21,792 nucleotides of DNA, from assembly GCA_938009115.1 (NCBI GenBank), contig CALLHZ010000082.1, forward strand, positions 1 through 21,792, read 5' to 3'. Shown one piece after another: positions 8,999-16,485 of this stretch. The position numbers and the translations under genes are program-made. The notes beneath the pieces were generated by a model that ran no database searches, was not told the DNA's origin, and saw nothing but the letters and a program-made list of their open reading frames with translations. Every line of letters starts with the position of its first letter. Position 1 is the stretch's first letter. The stretch is from an uncultured Clostridia bacterium (GTDB lineage Bacteria; Bacillota; Clostridia; Peptostreptococcales; Anaerovoracaceae).

Positions 8999-11788
8999 AT
9001 GGGATTTTTAGAGAAGGTCTTTGGCGACTGGAACGCCAAGGAGATCAAAAGAATTGAGAAGATCGCCGACCGGATCGAGGCATTTGAGCCGGAGATCAGA
9101 CAGCTGAGCGACGAAGGACTCCGCGGCAAGACCGAGGCGTTCAAGGCGCGTCTTGCCGGCGGCGAAAGCCTGGACGACATCCTGCCGGAGGCTTTCGCCG
9201 TGTGCCGCGAAGCGGCACAGCGGAGCCTGGGCATGCGACACTTCCGGGTGCAGCTCATCGGCGGCATCGTTTTGCACGAAGGCAATATCGCCGAGATGAA
9301 AACCGGCGAAGGCAAGACCCTGGTGGCCACGCTGCCGGTCTACCTCAACGCTTTGGCCGGAGAGGGCGTCCACGTGGTCACGGTGAACGATTATCTGGCC
9401 AAGCGGGACATGGAATGGATGGGCAAACTCTATTCGTTCCTGGGCCTTTCCGTGGGCTGCGTCGTTCACGGCATCAGCACGGAAGAAAGACGGAAGGCTT
9501 ATCAGGCCGATATCACCTACGGTACCAACAACGAGTTCGGCTTCGATTATCTGCGGGACAACATGGTCATCTACAAAGAAGACCAGATGCAACGGCCCCT
9601 GAACTTTGCCATCGTGGACGAGGTGGACTCCATCCTCATCGACGAAGCCCGGACACCCCTGATCATTTCGGGTCAAGGCGCCAAATCCACGGATCTGTAC
9701 AAAATGGCGGACCGCTTCGTCCGCACCCTGCGGATCGAAGAGGACTTTACTGTCGAAGAAAAGGACAAGGCCGTTTCCATCACGGAGGAAGGTGTCACGA
9801 AGTGCGAAAAGTACTTCGGGATCGAGAACTTTTCGGATCCGGAGAACATGGAGATCAACCACCATGTGCAGATCGCCCTCAAAGCCCACAACCTGATGAA
9901 ACGGGATGTGGATTATATAGAAAAAGAAGGCGAGATCGTTATCGTCGACGAGTTTACGGGCCGGCTGATGTTCGGGCGCCGTTACAGCGACGGGTTGCAT
10001 CAGGCCATCGAAGCCAAGGAAGGCATCGAGGTCCGCAGAGAATCCAAAACCTTGGCCACCATCACTCTCCAGAACTACTTCCGTATGTACCGGAAACTGG
10101 CAGGCATGACCGGTACCGCAAAAACCGAAGAGCTTGAGTTCACGGACATTTACAATATGCAGGTCGTGGTGATCCCCACCAACAAGCCGATCGCCAGAGA
10201 GGATGCCGAGGATTCCATCTACACATCCCAGCGGGGAAAACTGGCCGCCATCGTGGAAGAGATCGTCGAACGGCACGAAACGGGTCAGCCCATTCTTGTG
10301 GGCACCATTTCCATTGAAAAATCCGAGCTGATCAGCGAGCTCCTCAAAAAACGCGGTGTTCGCCACAATGTTTTGAACGCCAAACAGCATCAGCGCGAAG
10401 CGGAGATCATCGCCGAAGCCGGAAGACTGAATGCCGTCACCATCGCCACGAACATGGCAGGCCGCGGCACCGACATTATTCTGGGCGGCAATCCTGATTT
10501 TGAAGCAAAAAAAGAGATGCGAAAGCTGGGCTACGAAGAAGAAGCCATTTCCTTTGCTTCCAGCTTTGTCCCTCTCCAGGATCCGGCTCTTCAGGAAGCC
10601 CGAAGCGTCTTTCACGATTTGCTGAAACGCTTCACCGAGGAGCGAAAGGGAGAGCAGGAACAAGTGCGGGCGCTGGGCGGTCTTCATATCATCGGCACGG
10701 AACGCCATGAGGCCCGAAGGATCGACAATCAGCTCCGGGGCCGCTCGGGCCGGCAGGGCGACCCGGGCTCCACCCAGTTTTTCATCGGACTGGATGACGA
10801 ACTGATGCGCCTCTTCGGAGGAGACAAGATCCAGAACGTCATCGGGAAACTCGGAGTGGATGAGGGTGAGGCCATCGAGGCGGGCCTTCTGACCAAATCC
10901 ATCGAAAACGCCCAAAAGAAAGTGGAAGGACGGAACTATGGGATCCGTAAATATGTCCTTCAGTATGACGACGTAATGAACCGCCAGCGCAGCATCATAT
11001 ACAGCCAGCGCAACAGCGTCCTGATGGGAGAAGATCTTCGGGAGCACATCCTGTCCATGATGAGGGAACATGCCGAGGAGCTGGCGGATTTTTGCGCGGC
11101 GACCTCAAAGTTTGCAGAGGAATGGGATTTTAACGATTTGAACCGGAAACTGAAAGCGGTATCCCTGGGTATGCCGGAGCTCCGCTACACGGGGGAGCAG
11201 CTCCGGGCGCTGGACAAGGAGATCCTGGCTTCAGACATCATGGAGCTCTTTGAGACTGCCTATCAGGCAAAGGAAGAGGAGATCGGGACGGATCGGATGC
11301 GGGAGCTGGAACGAATGATCCTGCTGCGCATCGTGGACAACAAGTGGATGGACCATATCGACGCCATGGACCAGCTGAAAACCGGGATCGGCCTGCGCTC
11401 TCTTGGCCAGCAGGACCCGGCGGCAGCCTATGCCAACGAAGGCTTCGACATGTTCGAATATATGATCAAATCCATCAACGACGAAATGATCCATTTCTGC
11501 TTCAATGTGACTCTGCAGACCCGGGCTCAGCGCAGAGAGATCCTGGGAAGCGGAACGGGCCGCAAGGACGAGGTCGTGTCCGCCCTCCAGGAAGGATCCC
11601 AGGCCCAGCCTCAGGCCGGATCGCCGGTGTATACCGTCAGCGGAGGACTTCACGGTGCGGCGCCGGCGCCGCAGCCTTCTCAGCAGGTAAAACCACGGCC
11701 GGTCAAAGTTGATAAAATACCGGGTCGAAACGATCCATGCCCCTGCGGAAGCGGTAAGAAATACAAGAATTGCTGTGGCCGGAACTGA
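8999..11788 (+). CDS. secA: Protein translocase ATPase SecA
   Basis: This 929-residue motor drives preproteins through SecYEG. Walker A is MKTGEGKT (100-107), the DEAD-like Walker B is VDEVDS (206-211), followed by IDEARTPLIISG. The preprotein cross-linking domain lies at about 225-370. The second helicase domain carries ATNMAGRGTDIILGG and QLRGRSGRQGDPGST. A variable, Gln/Pro-rich linker precedes the C-terminal zinc-binding SEC-C motif with C914, C916, C925 and C926, which in homologues contacts SecB or ribosomes. The full canonical length argues for the housekeeping SecA. AAGGGAG stands just before ATG at 8999. The secA-prfB order downstream is known from Bacillus subtilis. Confidence 0.98.
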   Translation: MGFLEKVFGDWNAKEIKRIEKIADRIEAFEPEIRQLSDEGLRGKTEAFKARLAGGESLDDILPEAFAVCREAAQRSLGMRHFRVQLIGGIVLHEGNIAEMKTGEGKTLVATLPVYLNALAGEGVHVVTVNDYLAKRDMEWMGKLYSFLGLSVGCVVHGISTEERRKAYQADITYGTNNEFGFDYLRDNMVIYKEDQMQRPLNFAIVDEVDSILIDEARTPLIISGQGAKSTDLYKMADRFVRTLRIEEDFTVEEKDKAVSITEEGVTKCEKYFGIENFSDPENMEINHHVQIALKAHNLMKRDVDYIEKEGEIVIVDEFTGRLMFGRRYSDGLHQAIEAKEGIEVRRESKTLATITLQNYFRMYRKLAGMTGTAKTEELEFTDIYNMQVVVIPTNKPIAREDAEDSIYTSQRGKLAAIVEEIVERHETGQPILVGTISIEKSELISELLKKRGVRHNVLNAKQHQREAEIIAEAGRLNAVTIATNMAGRGTDIILGGNPDFEAKKEMRKLGYEEEAISFASSFVPLQDPALQEARSVFHDLLKRFTEERKGEQEQVRALGGLHIIGTERHEARRIDNQLRGRSGRQGDPGSTQFFIGLDDELMRLFGGDKIQNVIGKLGVDEGEAIEAGLLTKSIENAQKKVEGRNYGIRKYVLQYDDVMNRQRSIIYSQRNSVLMGEDLREHILSMMREHAEELADFCAATSKFAEEWDFNDLNRKLKAVSLGMPELRYTGEQLRALDKEILASDIMELFETAYQAKEEEIGTDRMRELERMILLRIVDNKWMDHIDAMDQLKTGIGLRSLGQQDPAAAYANEGFDMFEYMIKSINDEMIHFCFNVTLQTRAQRREILGSGTGRKDEVVSALQEGSQAQPQAGSPVYTVSGGLHGAAPAPQPSQQVKPRPVKVDKIPGRNDPCPCGSGKKYKNCCGRN

Positions 11789-11830
11789 ATTGAGATTTCG
11801 AACAAGATCATGTGAACGAGAGGTACCGAT

Positions 11831-12941
11831 ATGATGATGACAGATACAATAAAAAACAGCATCCCCCAGGACCGGGAGGCCCTGATCAAGCTCGGAGAGT
11901 CTCTTTGACAAGGCTGGTATGGAAAGCAAGCTCCAGGATCTGACCGTTGAGACGGAGATCCCGGGATTCTGGGATGATCCCCAGCAGGCCCAGAAAGTAA
12001 TGAAGGAAAAAAAACGCCTGGAGAACAAGCTGGGCGAATATGAGGAAACGGAAAGGCTGTTGTCGGATGTGGAAGTCCTGATCGAAATGGCGGAAGAATC
12101 CGGCGAAGAGGATCTGGCCAAGGAAGCCGAAGTCCTTCACGATCAATTTCTGGAGAAAGTAGAGGCTCTTACACTGGAAGCCCTGCTGACCGAGGAGTAC
12201 GACCTGAACAACGCCATTTTCTCCATTCATCCGGGCTCCGGTGGTCTGGACGCCCAGGACTGGGCGGAAATGCTGCTGCGGATGTATACCCGATGGGCGG
12301 AAGGAAAGGGTTACAAGGTTTCGTACATCGATTTTCAGCGGGATACGGAAGGCGGCATCAAAAATGTAACGCTTCTGATCCAGGGAGATTATGCCTACGG
12401 TTATCTGAAGACGGAGCGGGGCGTGCACCGGCTGGTGCGGATCTCTCCCTTCGATACCGCCGGCAGGCGCCACACCTCCTTCGCTTCGGTGGATGTGACG
12501 CCGGAGCTCCCCGAGGATACTGTGGTGGAGATCTCCCCCGACGACCTTCGGATCGACACCTACCGGTCCTCCGGCGCCGGCGGTCAGCACGTCAACAAGA
12601 CCGACTCCGCCATTCGCATCACCCATCTGCCCACCAACATCGTGGTCAGCTGCCAGAACGAACGCTCCCAGCATCAGAACAAGGAATACGCCATGCGGAT
12701 GCTGTACGCCAAGCTCTACGAACTGGCCAGGCAGGAGCACAAGGATATGATCTCCGAATTGACGGGCGATTACGGCCAGATCACCTGGGGAAATCAAATA
12801 CGCTCCTATGTCTTCCAGCCTTATACGATGGTCAAGGACCACCGTACCGGTGTGGAGACCGGCAATGTGCAAAGCGTTATGGACGGGGACCTGGATCCCT
12901 TTATCCACGCATCTCTGAACGCTCTTAAGAGAGGAGAGTAA
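11831..12941 (+). CDS. prfB: Peptide chain release factor 2, programmed +1 frameshift
   Basis: RF2 recognises UGA and UAA stop codons and triggers release of the finished peptide. The first 25 codons (11831-11905) end in CTT followed by an in-frame TGA at 11906; skipping T11906 continues as GAC AAG GCT GGT in the long frame to 12941, giving 369 residues. The SPF anticodon-like tripeptide falls at 205-207 and GGQ at 250-252, the same numbers as in E. coli RF2, which supports this start and the shift. GAGAGGT lies six bases before the first of three consecutive ATGs. A caller that ignores recoding would start at the internal ATG 11919 and lose 29 residues. The next gene begins two bases after the stop. 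Confidence 0.97.
11894..11909 (+). other. prfB autoregulatory frameshift site
   Basis: GGAGAG TCT CTT TGA C has the standard arrangement: an internal Shine-Dalgarno-like GGAGAG, three bases, the slippery CTT, then TGA followed by C, the weak termination context. When RF2 is scarce the ribosome pauses at UGA and slips +1, so RF2 controls its own synthesis. Confidence 0.96.
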
Positions 12942-12943
12942 CC

Positions 12944-14176
12944 ATGGATCAAGACCTGGACAGAAAGCGCAGGTTTCTCATCAACGCCGTCTACTACATC
13001 CTGATCCTCGCCGCGATCTATGTGGCTTTCCGTTACGTGATCTACGCCGTCACACCCTTTGTCGTTGCCGCCCTGATCACCTTTATGCTCAAAAGGCCCA
13101 TCGACAATCTGGCATGCTCCTTCAATGTGCCGCGAAGAGGAACGGCCGGGGTCGTAGTCCTCTTATTCTATGTGGTCCTGAGCATTCTGGCGACTTGGGC
13201 GTTTACCCACTTGCTGTGGTCCATGTTCAACTGGCTGACGAACATTCCCGCTCATTACGCGGATTCCATCGAGCCGGCCATCGAAAACATCTTGAACTGG
13301 TACGAGCAGCAAGCCGACAGCCTGACGCCCAACAGTCTGGAATACATCGACCGGCTGTCCGACGATATCCTGCGCAAGATCTCGGAGATCATCGTGTATG
13401 TATCTCAACAGGCTATCCTCATGGCCCAGAGCCTGGCCTTCAATATACCGAAGTTCGTGATCGGCGCCGTGTTCTGCATCGTAGCCACCGTGTTCATGTC
13501 GCTGGACTTTCCTTCGATCAAGCATTTCATCCTGGAGCAGTTCTCCTACAACCATCAGCGCATCCTGCTGGAATCCAAGCAGTATGTGGTCCAGACCTTT
13601 GGAAAAATCATCACGTCCTATGCGGCCATCATGTTCGTCACCATGACAGAGCTGTACTTCGGATTTATGGCCATCGGCGTGGAAGACGCCATGGTTTTGT
13701 CTGTTCTGATCGCTATGTTCGACATCCTGCCGGCTCTTGGCACCGGCGGCATCATGATCCCCTGGGTCCTGATCGAGATCATCAATCAAAACTATACCTT
13801 TGCGGTGCAGCTGTTTATCCTTTATGTGATCGTCACAGTCGTGCGTAATTTCCTGGAGCCCAAGATCGTGGGAGATTCCATCGGACTGCATCCGGTGATC
13901 ATGCTCATGAGCATTTTTCTGGGCGCCTCCATTTTCGGCCCCCTGGGGATCCTGAGCATGCCCTTTATGCTTATCGTCATCAAAAGACTCAACGACAGCG
14001 GCCGCATCCACGTCTTCAACAGCACCTATGCGCCGGCTGTGGAGGAGCCGGGCTTTTTTGAGCTCAGGAAGCGGGCAAAGCTGAAAAAGCAGATCCGAAA
14101 AGAACGGGCGGAAGCCGAACAGGCGGCCTGCAAAGCCCGGGTGGAAGAAGCAATGAAACGAAAGGCAAGCAAGTGA
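12944..14176 (+). CDS. AI-2E family membrane protein (YtvI-like)
   Basis: A 410-residue polytopic membrane protein with two TM segments near the N-terminus (about 13-35 and 65-90), a long soluble insert (about 95-145), then about five further TM segments. The family motifs DILPALGTGGIMIPW (about 265-280) and VRNFLEPKIVG (about 300-310) are present. The family includes YtvI, linked to sporulation in Bacillus, and other members implicated in small-solute or ion efflux; the substrate here is unknown and the autoinducer-2 label is historical. The last 50 residues form a charged Lys/Glu/Ala-rich cytoplasmic tail that looks helical. GAGGAGAG precedes the ATG, two bases after the prfB stop. The 3' end overlaps the HAD gene by four bases. 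Confidence 0.88.
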   Translation: MDQDLDRKRRFLINAVYYILILAAIYVAFRYVIYAVTPFVVAALITFMLKRPIDNLACSFNVPRRGTAGVVVLLFYVVLSILATWAFTHLLWSMFNWLTNIPAHYADSIEPAIENILNWYEQQADSLTPNSLEYIDRLSDDILRKISEIIVYVSQQAILMAQSLAFNIPKFVIGAVFCIVATVFMSLDFPSIKHFILEQFSYNHQRILLESKQYVVQTFGKIITSYAAIMFVTMTELYFGFMAIGVEDAMVLSVLIAMFDILPALGTGGIMIPWVLIEIINQNYTFAVQLFILYVIVTVVRNFLEPKIVGDSIGLHPVIMLMSIFLGASIFGPLGILSMPFMLIVIKRLNDSGRIHVFNSTYAPAVEEPGFFELRKRAKLKKQIRKERAEAEQAACKARVEEAMKRKASK

Positions 14177-14823
14177 AACATCCTTACAAAGCAGTGCTGT
14201 TCGATTTTGACGGCACCATCATGAACACCAACGATATCATCATTCAGTCCTGGCAGCATACCTTCCGGGCTGCAGAAGGCGCGGAGCGCCCCCTGGAGGA
14301 CATTACCCATTCCTTCGGCGAGCCCCTGTCTCTGACTATGGCCAAAATGTTTCCCGATCGGGACACGGAGGAAATGGTCAACACCTACAGGGACTATCAG
14401 CGAAAAGTCTACACGGAGAGCATTCAGATGTTCCCGGGGATCGCCGAGCTGATCACCGAGCTCAAAGCCCGTGGTTATCTTATGGGTATCGTCACTTCCC
14501 GGCTCTGGGAGTCCACGACCCAGGGGCTCTATAAATTCGATATCGCCCATTTGTTTGACGCCGTAGTATCGGCGGAGGATACGACGGTCCACAAGCCCAA
14601 TCCGGAGCCCTGCCTCATTTGCCTGGACAAGCTGGGGTTGGCGCCTCACGAAGCTATTTTTGTGGGCGACAGCAAGTTTGACGTGCTCTGCGCCAGAAAC
14701 GCCGGGGTCAAATCCGTGCTGGTCGGTTGGAGCATCTGTGTCACCGGCGAGCAGAAGGATGGGATCTACCGTCCGGACTACTGCATCGAAAAACCCGAAG
14801 AACTTTTGGAAATACTGGCATAA
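14173..14823 (+). CDS. HAD superfamily phosphatase (PpaX/Gph-like)
   Basis: A 216-residue cytoplasmic haloacid dehalogenase-type phosphatase. All four HAD motifs are visible: DFDGT with D11 (nucleophile) and D13, the VTSR Thr/Ser at 108-109, K141 in HKPNPEP, and GDSKFD with D166 and D170. The helical cap between about 17 and 85 is the C1 type seen in phosphoglycolate phosphatase and in the pyrophosphatase PpaX. The substrate is not determinable, although the NTN after the nucleophile motif and the size fit the PpaX/Gph group. The start codon is GTG at 14173, overlapping the TGA of the upstream gene as GTGA; no ATG gives the full DFDGT strand. It is the last gene of the long plus-strand operon, closed by a strong terminator. 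Confidence 0.9.
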   Translation: MKHPYKAVLFDFDGTIMNTNDIIIQSWQHTFRAAEGAERPLEDITHSFGEPLSLTMAKMFPDRDTEEMVNTYRDYQRKVYTESIQMFPGIAELITELKARGYLMGIVTSRLWESTTQGLYKFDIAHLFDAVVSAEDTTVHKPNPEPCLICLDKLGLAPHEAIFVGDSKFDVLCARNAGVKSVLVGWSICVTGEQKDGIYRPDYCIEKPEELLEILA

Positions 14824-14824
14824 T

Positions 14825-14854
14825 AAAAAAGACGGCTGCAAGGCCGTCTTTTTT
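14825..14854. terminator. Bidirectional intrinsic terminator
   Basis: A-run (14825-14830), GACGGC, TGCAAG loop, GCCGTC, T-run (14849-14854). Because both flanks are homopolymeric it can stop the long plus-strand operon and the convergent cold-shock gene, whose stop codon is 30 bases away. Confidence 0.93.
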
Positions 14855-14883
14855 CGTAACTGATATGTATAATCTTTTGGATC

Positions 14884-15093
14884 CTATATCAATTCGACGT
14901 TGGTTGCCTGGGGTCCCTTGGCGCCGTCGCTGATTTCGAAGCTGACTTCTTCGCCGTCTTCGAGGAACAGCTGGCCGTCTCTCTTGGGAACGCCTGTCAA
15001 TCCTGTGAAATGCACGAATACGTCGTCACCGTTTTCTCTTTCGATGAAACCGTAGCCCTTGGCTCTGTTGAACCACTTAACTTTACCTGTCAT
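14884..15093 (-). CDS. Cold-shock domain protein
   Basis: A 69-residue single OB-fold nucleic-acid binding protein of the CspA/CspB type, acting as an RNA chaperone. It begins MTGKVKWFNRAKGYGFIE, containing RNP1 (KGYGFIE), followed by RNP2 (DVFVHF) and ending GPQATNVELI. The frame extends upstream, but the ATG at 15093 with AGGT seven bases before it gives the standard family N-terminus. The 5' untranslated part is about 75 bases if the weak promoter noted near 15173 is right. Such leaders often carry temperature-sensitive structure, though I cannot show one here. Convergent with the HAD gene. Confidence 0.96.
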   Translation of the reverse strand: MTGKVKWFNRAKGYGFIERENGDDVFVHFTGLTGVPKRDGQLFLEDGEEVSFEISDGAKGPQATNVELI

Positions 15094-15172
15094 TATTCTT
15101 ACCTGCTTTCTGCATGTTCTGTAAAAAACCCGGTGCTCACGCAATTTCGAGCATAGGGCTCACATTGCCATT

Positions 15173-15181
15173 ACAATATCA
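15173..15181 (-). promoter_or_regulatory. Possible extended -10 of the cold-shock gene
   Basis: On the minus strand TGATATTGT carries a TGn extension before TATTGT in a strongly AT-rich stretch. The -35 match is poor, so this is tentative. Confidence 0.3.
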
Positions 15182-15233
15182 CATATTTTGCAAAAAGTAC
15201 GTTTTTTTTCATAAATGTGAAAAATATTTTTCG

Positions 15234-15262
15234 TTGCATGCTTTTGCTCCTTGTGGTAATAT
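15234..15262 (+). promoter_or_regulatory. Promoter of tRNA-Thr
   Basis: TTGCAT and TAATAT are separated by exactly 17 bases, and the -10 ends 29 bases before the tRNA. The upstream A/T-rich block, including the palindrome GAAAAATATTTTTC at 15219-15232, could act as an UP element. Confidence 0.7.
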
Positions 15263-15291
15263 GTAATCCGGTTCGCATTCCCGCGAAACAT

Positions 15292-15367
15292 GCTACTGTG
15301 GCTCAGTCGGTAGAGCAGCTGATTCGTAATCAGCAGGTCAGCGGTTCGAATCCGCTCAGTAGCTCCA
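15292..15367 (+). tRNA. tRNA-Thr (anticodon CGT)
   Basis: The full cloverleaf is readable. The acceptor is GCTACTG/CAGTAGC; the D arm is GCTC/GAGC. The anticodon stem is GCTGA/TCAGC with loop TTCGTAA, so the anticodon is CGT, reading ACG. The T arm is AGCGG/CCGCT with loop TTCGAAT, the discriminator is T, and CCA is encoded in the gene. Length is 76 bases. It is a single tRNA with its own promoter and downstream hairpin. Confidence 0.97.
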
Positions 15368-15369
15368 CG

Positions 15370-15402
15370 AAAGTCCTGTGATCGTCACGATCGCAGGGCT
15401 TT
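15370..15402 (+). terminator. Probable terminator hairpin after tRNA-Thr
   Basis: AAAGTCCTGTGATCG and CGATCGCAGGGCTTT pair over 15 bp (two G-U) around a TCA loop, starting three bases after the tRNA CCA. The T-run is short (CTTTCTGTT), so termination may be partial, allowing read-through into the macrodomain gene whose ribosome binding site begins nine bases later. Confidence 0.65.
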
Positions 15403-15422
15403 CTGTTCACAAGGAGGGAAAT

Positions 15423-16400
15423 ATGCCTTACACCATTGTCCGCCAGGACATTACAAAAATGAAAACAGACGCCATCGTCAATGCGGCGAATACGGAGCTC
15501 GCCATGGGCGGCGGTGTCTGCGGTGCCATATTCCATGCGGCCGGAATGCGGGAATTGGAAGAAGCCTGTCGGAAGCTGGCCCCGATCCGGACCGGAGAGG
15601 CCGTCATGACGCCGGGCTTTGGACTGCCGGCCCGATTTATCATCCATGCGGCGGGTCCGGTGTATCACCCGGAGCATAGGAAGGAAAGTGAGAAGCTCCT
15701 GCGTTCTGCTTATACTGAAGCCCTTCGGCTTGCTGTGGACAACCACTGCGAAAGTGTGGCTTTTCCTCTGATATCAAGCGGGATCTACGGATACCCTAAA
15801 GCGGAGGCCCTGCAGGCGGCGACGTCGGCGATTCGGGATTTCCTGACAAATCATGACCTGGATGTGTATCTTGCAGTCTTCGACAAGACTTCCTATGCCG
15901 TGAGCCGGGAGCTGCTGGGAACTGTCCAGAGTTATATCGATGAGCACTATGTCGAAGCGCGGGAAAAGAGCCCCCGCCGGCTGCTTCAAGTGGAAGAGGA
16001 ATATCTTCTGGCATCTGCGGCGCCCTGCGGGAGCCTGGCAGATTTTGTCCCGGAGCTCGACGAACCCTTCTCCGCAATGCTGCTGCGTCTGATCGACGCC
16101 AAAGGAAAAAGCGATGTAGAGGTGTACAAGCGGGCGAACCTGGATCGCAAGCTGTTTTCCAAGATCAGGACAGGAAAAGGATACGTGCCGGGCAAGCGTA
16201 CCATATTGGCTCTTGCGGTGGCTCTGGAATTGTCCCTGAACGAAACGGAGGATCTGCTGAAGCGGGCCGGATATGCGTTGTCTCCCAGCCAGAAGTTCGA
16301 CGTGATCGTCGAATACTTCATCGTCAACGGCGAATATGATATTTTTAAAATCAACGAGGTGCTGTTTCATTATGACCAGCCCTTGCTGGGCGGTTTCTGA
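15423..16400 (+). CDS. Macrodomain protein with C-terminal HTH-like domain
   Basis: A 325-residue two-part protein. Residues 1-165 form a macrodomain of the MacroD/YmdB-like group: DAIVNAAN (16-23), GGGVCGAIFHAAG (29-41), IIHAAGPVYHP, and the phosphate loop ISSGIYGYPKAEAL. Such domains bind ADP-ribose and many hydrolyse O-acetyl-ADP-ribose or mono-ADP-ribosyl-protein. The Asp normally found in GGVDG, important for catalysis in MacroD enzymes, is Cys33, so activity is uncertain. After a linker, about 235-325 holds a helical segment (SDVEVYKRANLDRKLFSKIR, then TILALAVALEL and ETEDLLKRAGYAL) resembling an Xre-type HTH, suggesting nucleic-acid binding. ATG at 15423 follows AAGGAGGG; an upstream in-frame ATG lies inside the preceding hairpin. 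The partner VWA gene follows after 85 bases. Confidence 0.9.
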   Translation: MPYTIVRQDITKMKTDAIVNAANTELAMGGGVCGAIFHAAGMRELEEACRKLAPIRTGEAVMTPGFGLPARFIIHAAGPVYHPEHRKESEKLLRSAYTEALRLAVDNHCESVAFPLISSGIYGYPKAEALQAATSAIRDFLTNHDLDVYLAVFDKTSYAVSRELLGTVQSYIDEHYVEAREKSPRRLLQVEEEYLLASAAPCGSLADFVPELDEPFSAMLLRLIDAKGKSDVEVYKRANLDRKLFSKIRTGKGYVPGKRTILALAVALELSLNETEDLLKRAGYALSPSQKFDVIVEYFIVNGEYDIFKINEVLFHYDQPLLGGF

Positions 16401-16409
16401 GCTTTTATT

Positions 16410-16426
16410 GTCGCTTGATAAGCGAC
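16410..16426 (+). other. Short hairpin between macrodomain and VWA genes
   Basis: GTCGCTT and AAGCGAC form a perfect 7-bp stem with a GAT loop ten bases after the macrodomain stop. No T-run follows, so it may be an RNA-processing or attenuation element rather than a full terminator. An extended -10-like TGCTATCTT (16445-16453) follows but without a good -35. Confidence 0.4.
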
Positions 16427-16485
16427 CTCAAGCCTTGCCGGACTTGCTATCTTAAAGACACAAGATTGCATAGGAGGACAAAGCA

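Noticed and set aside
9008..11071. A 687-codon open frame on the minus strand
   Set aside because: It lies entirely antisense to secA, resembles no protein I recognise and follows from codon bias in a GC-rich gene. The same applies to the antisense frames at 5167-6387 (metK), 3785-4915 and 2494-3333 (M20D genes), 1313-2134 (BCCT) and 13163-14011 (AI-2E).
15370..15402. Start of the macrodomain gene at the upstream ATG 15378
   Set aside because: That ATG lies inside the tRNA's downstream hairpin and has no ribosome binding site; ATG 15423 follows AAGGAGGG and gives the family N-terminus.
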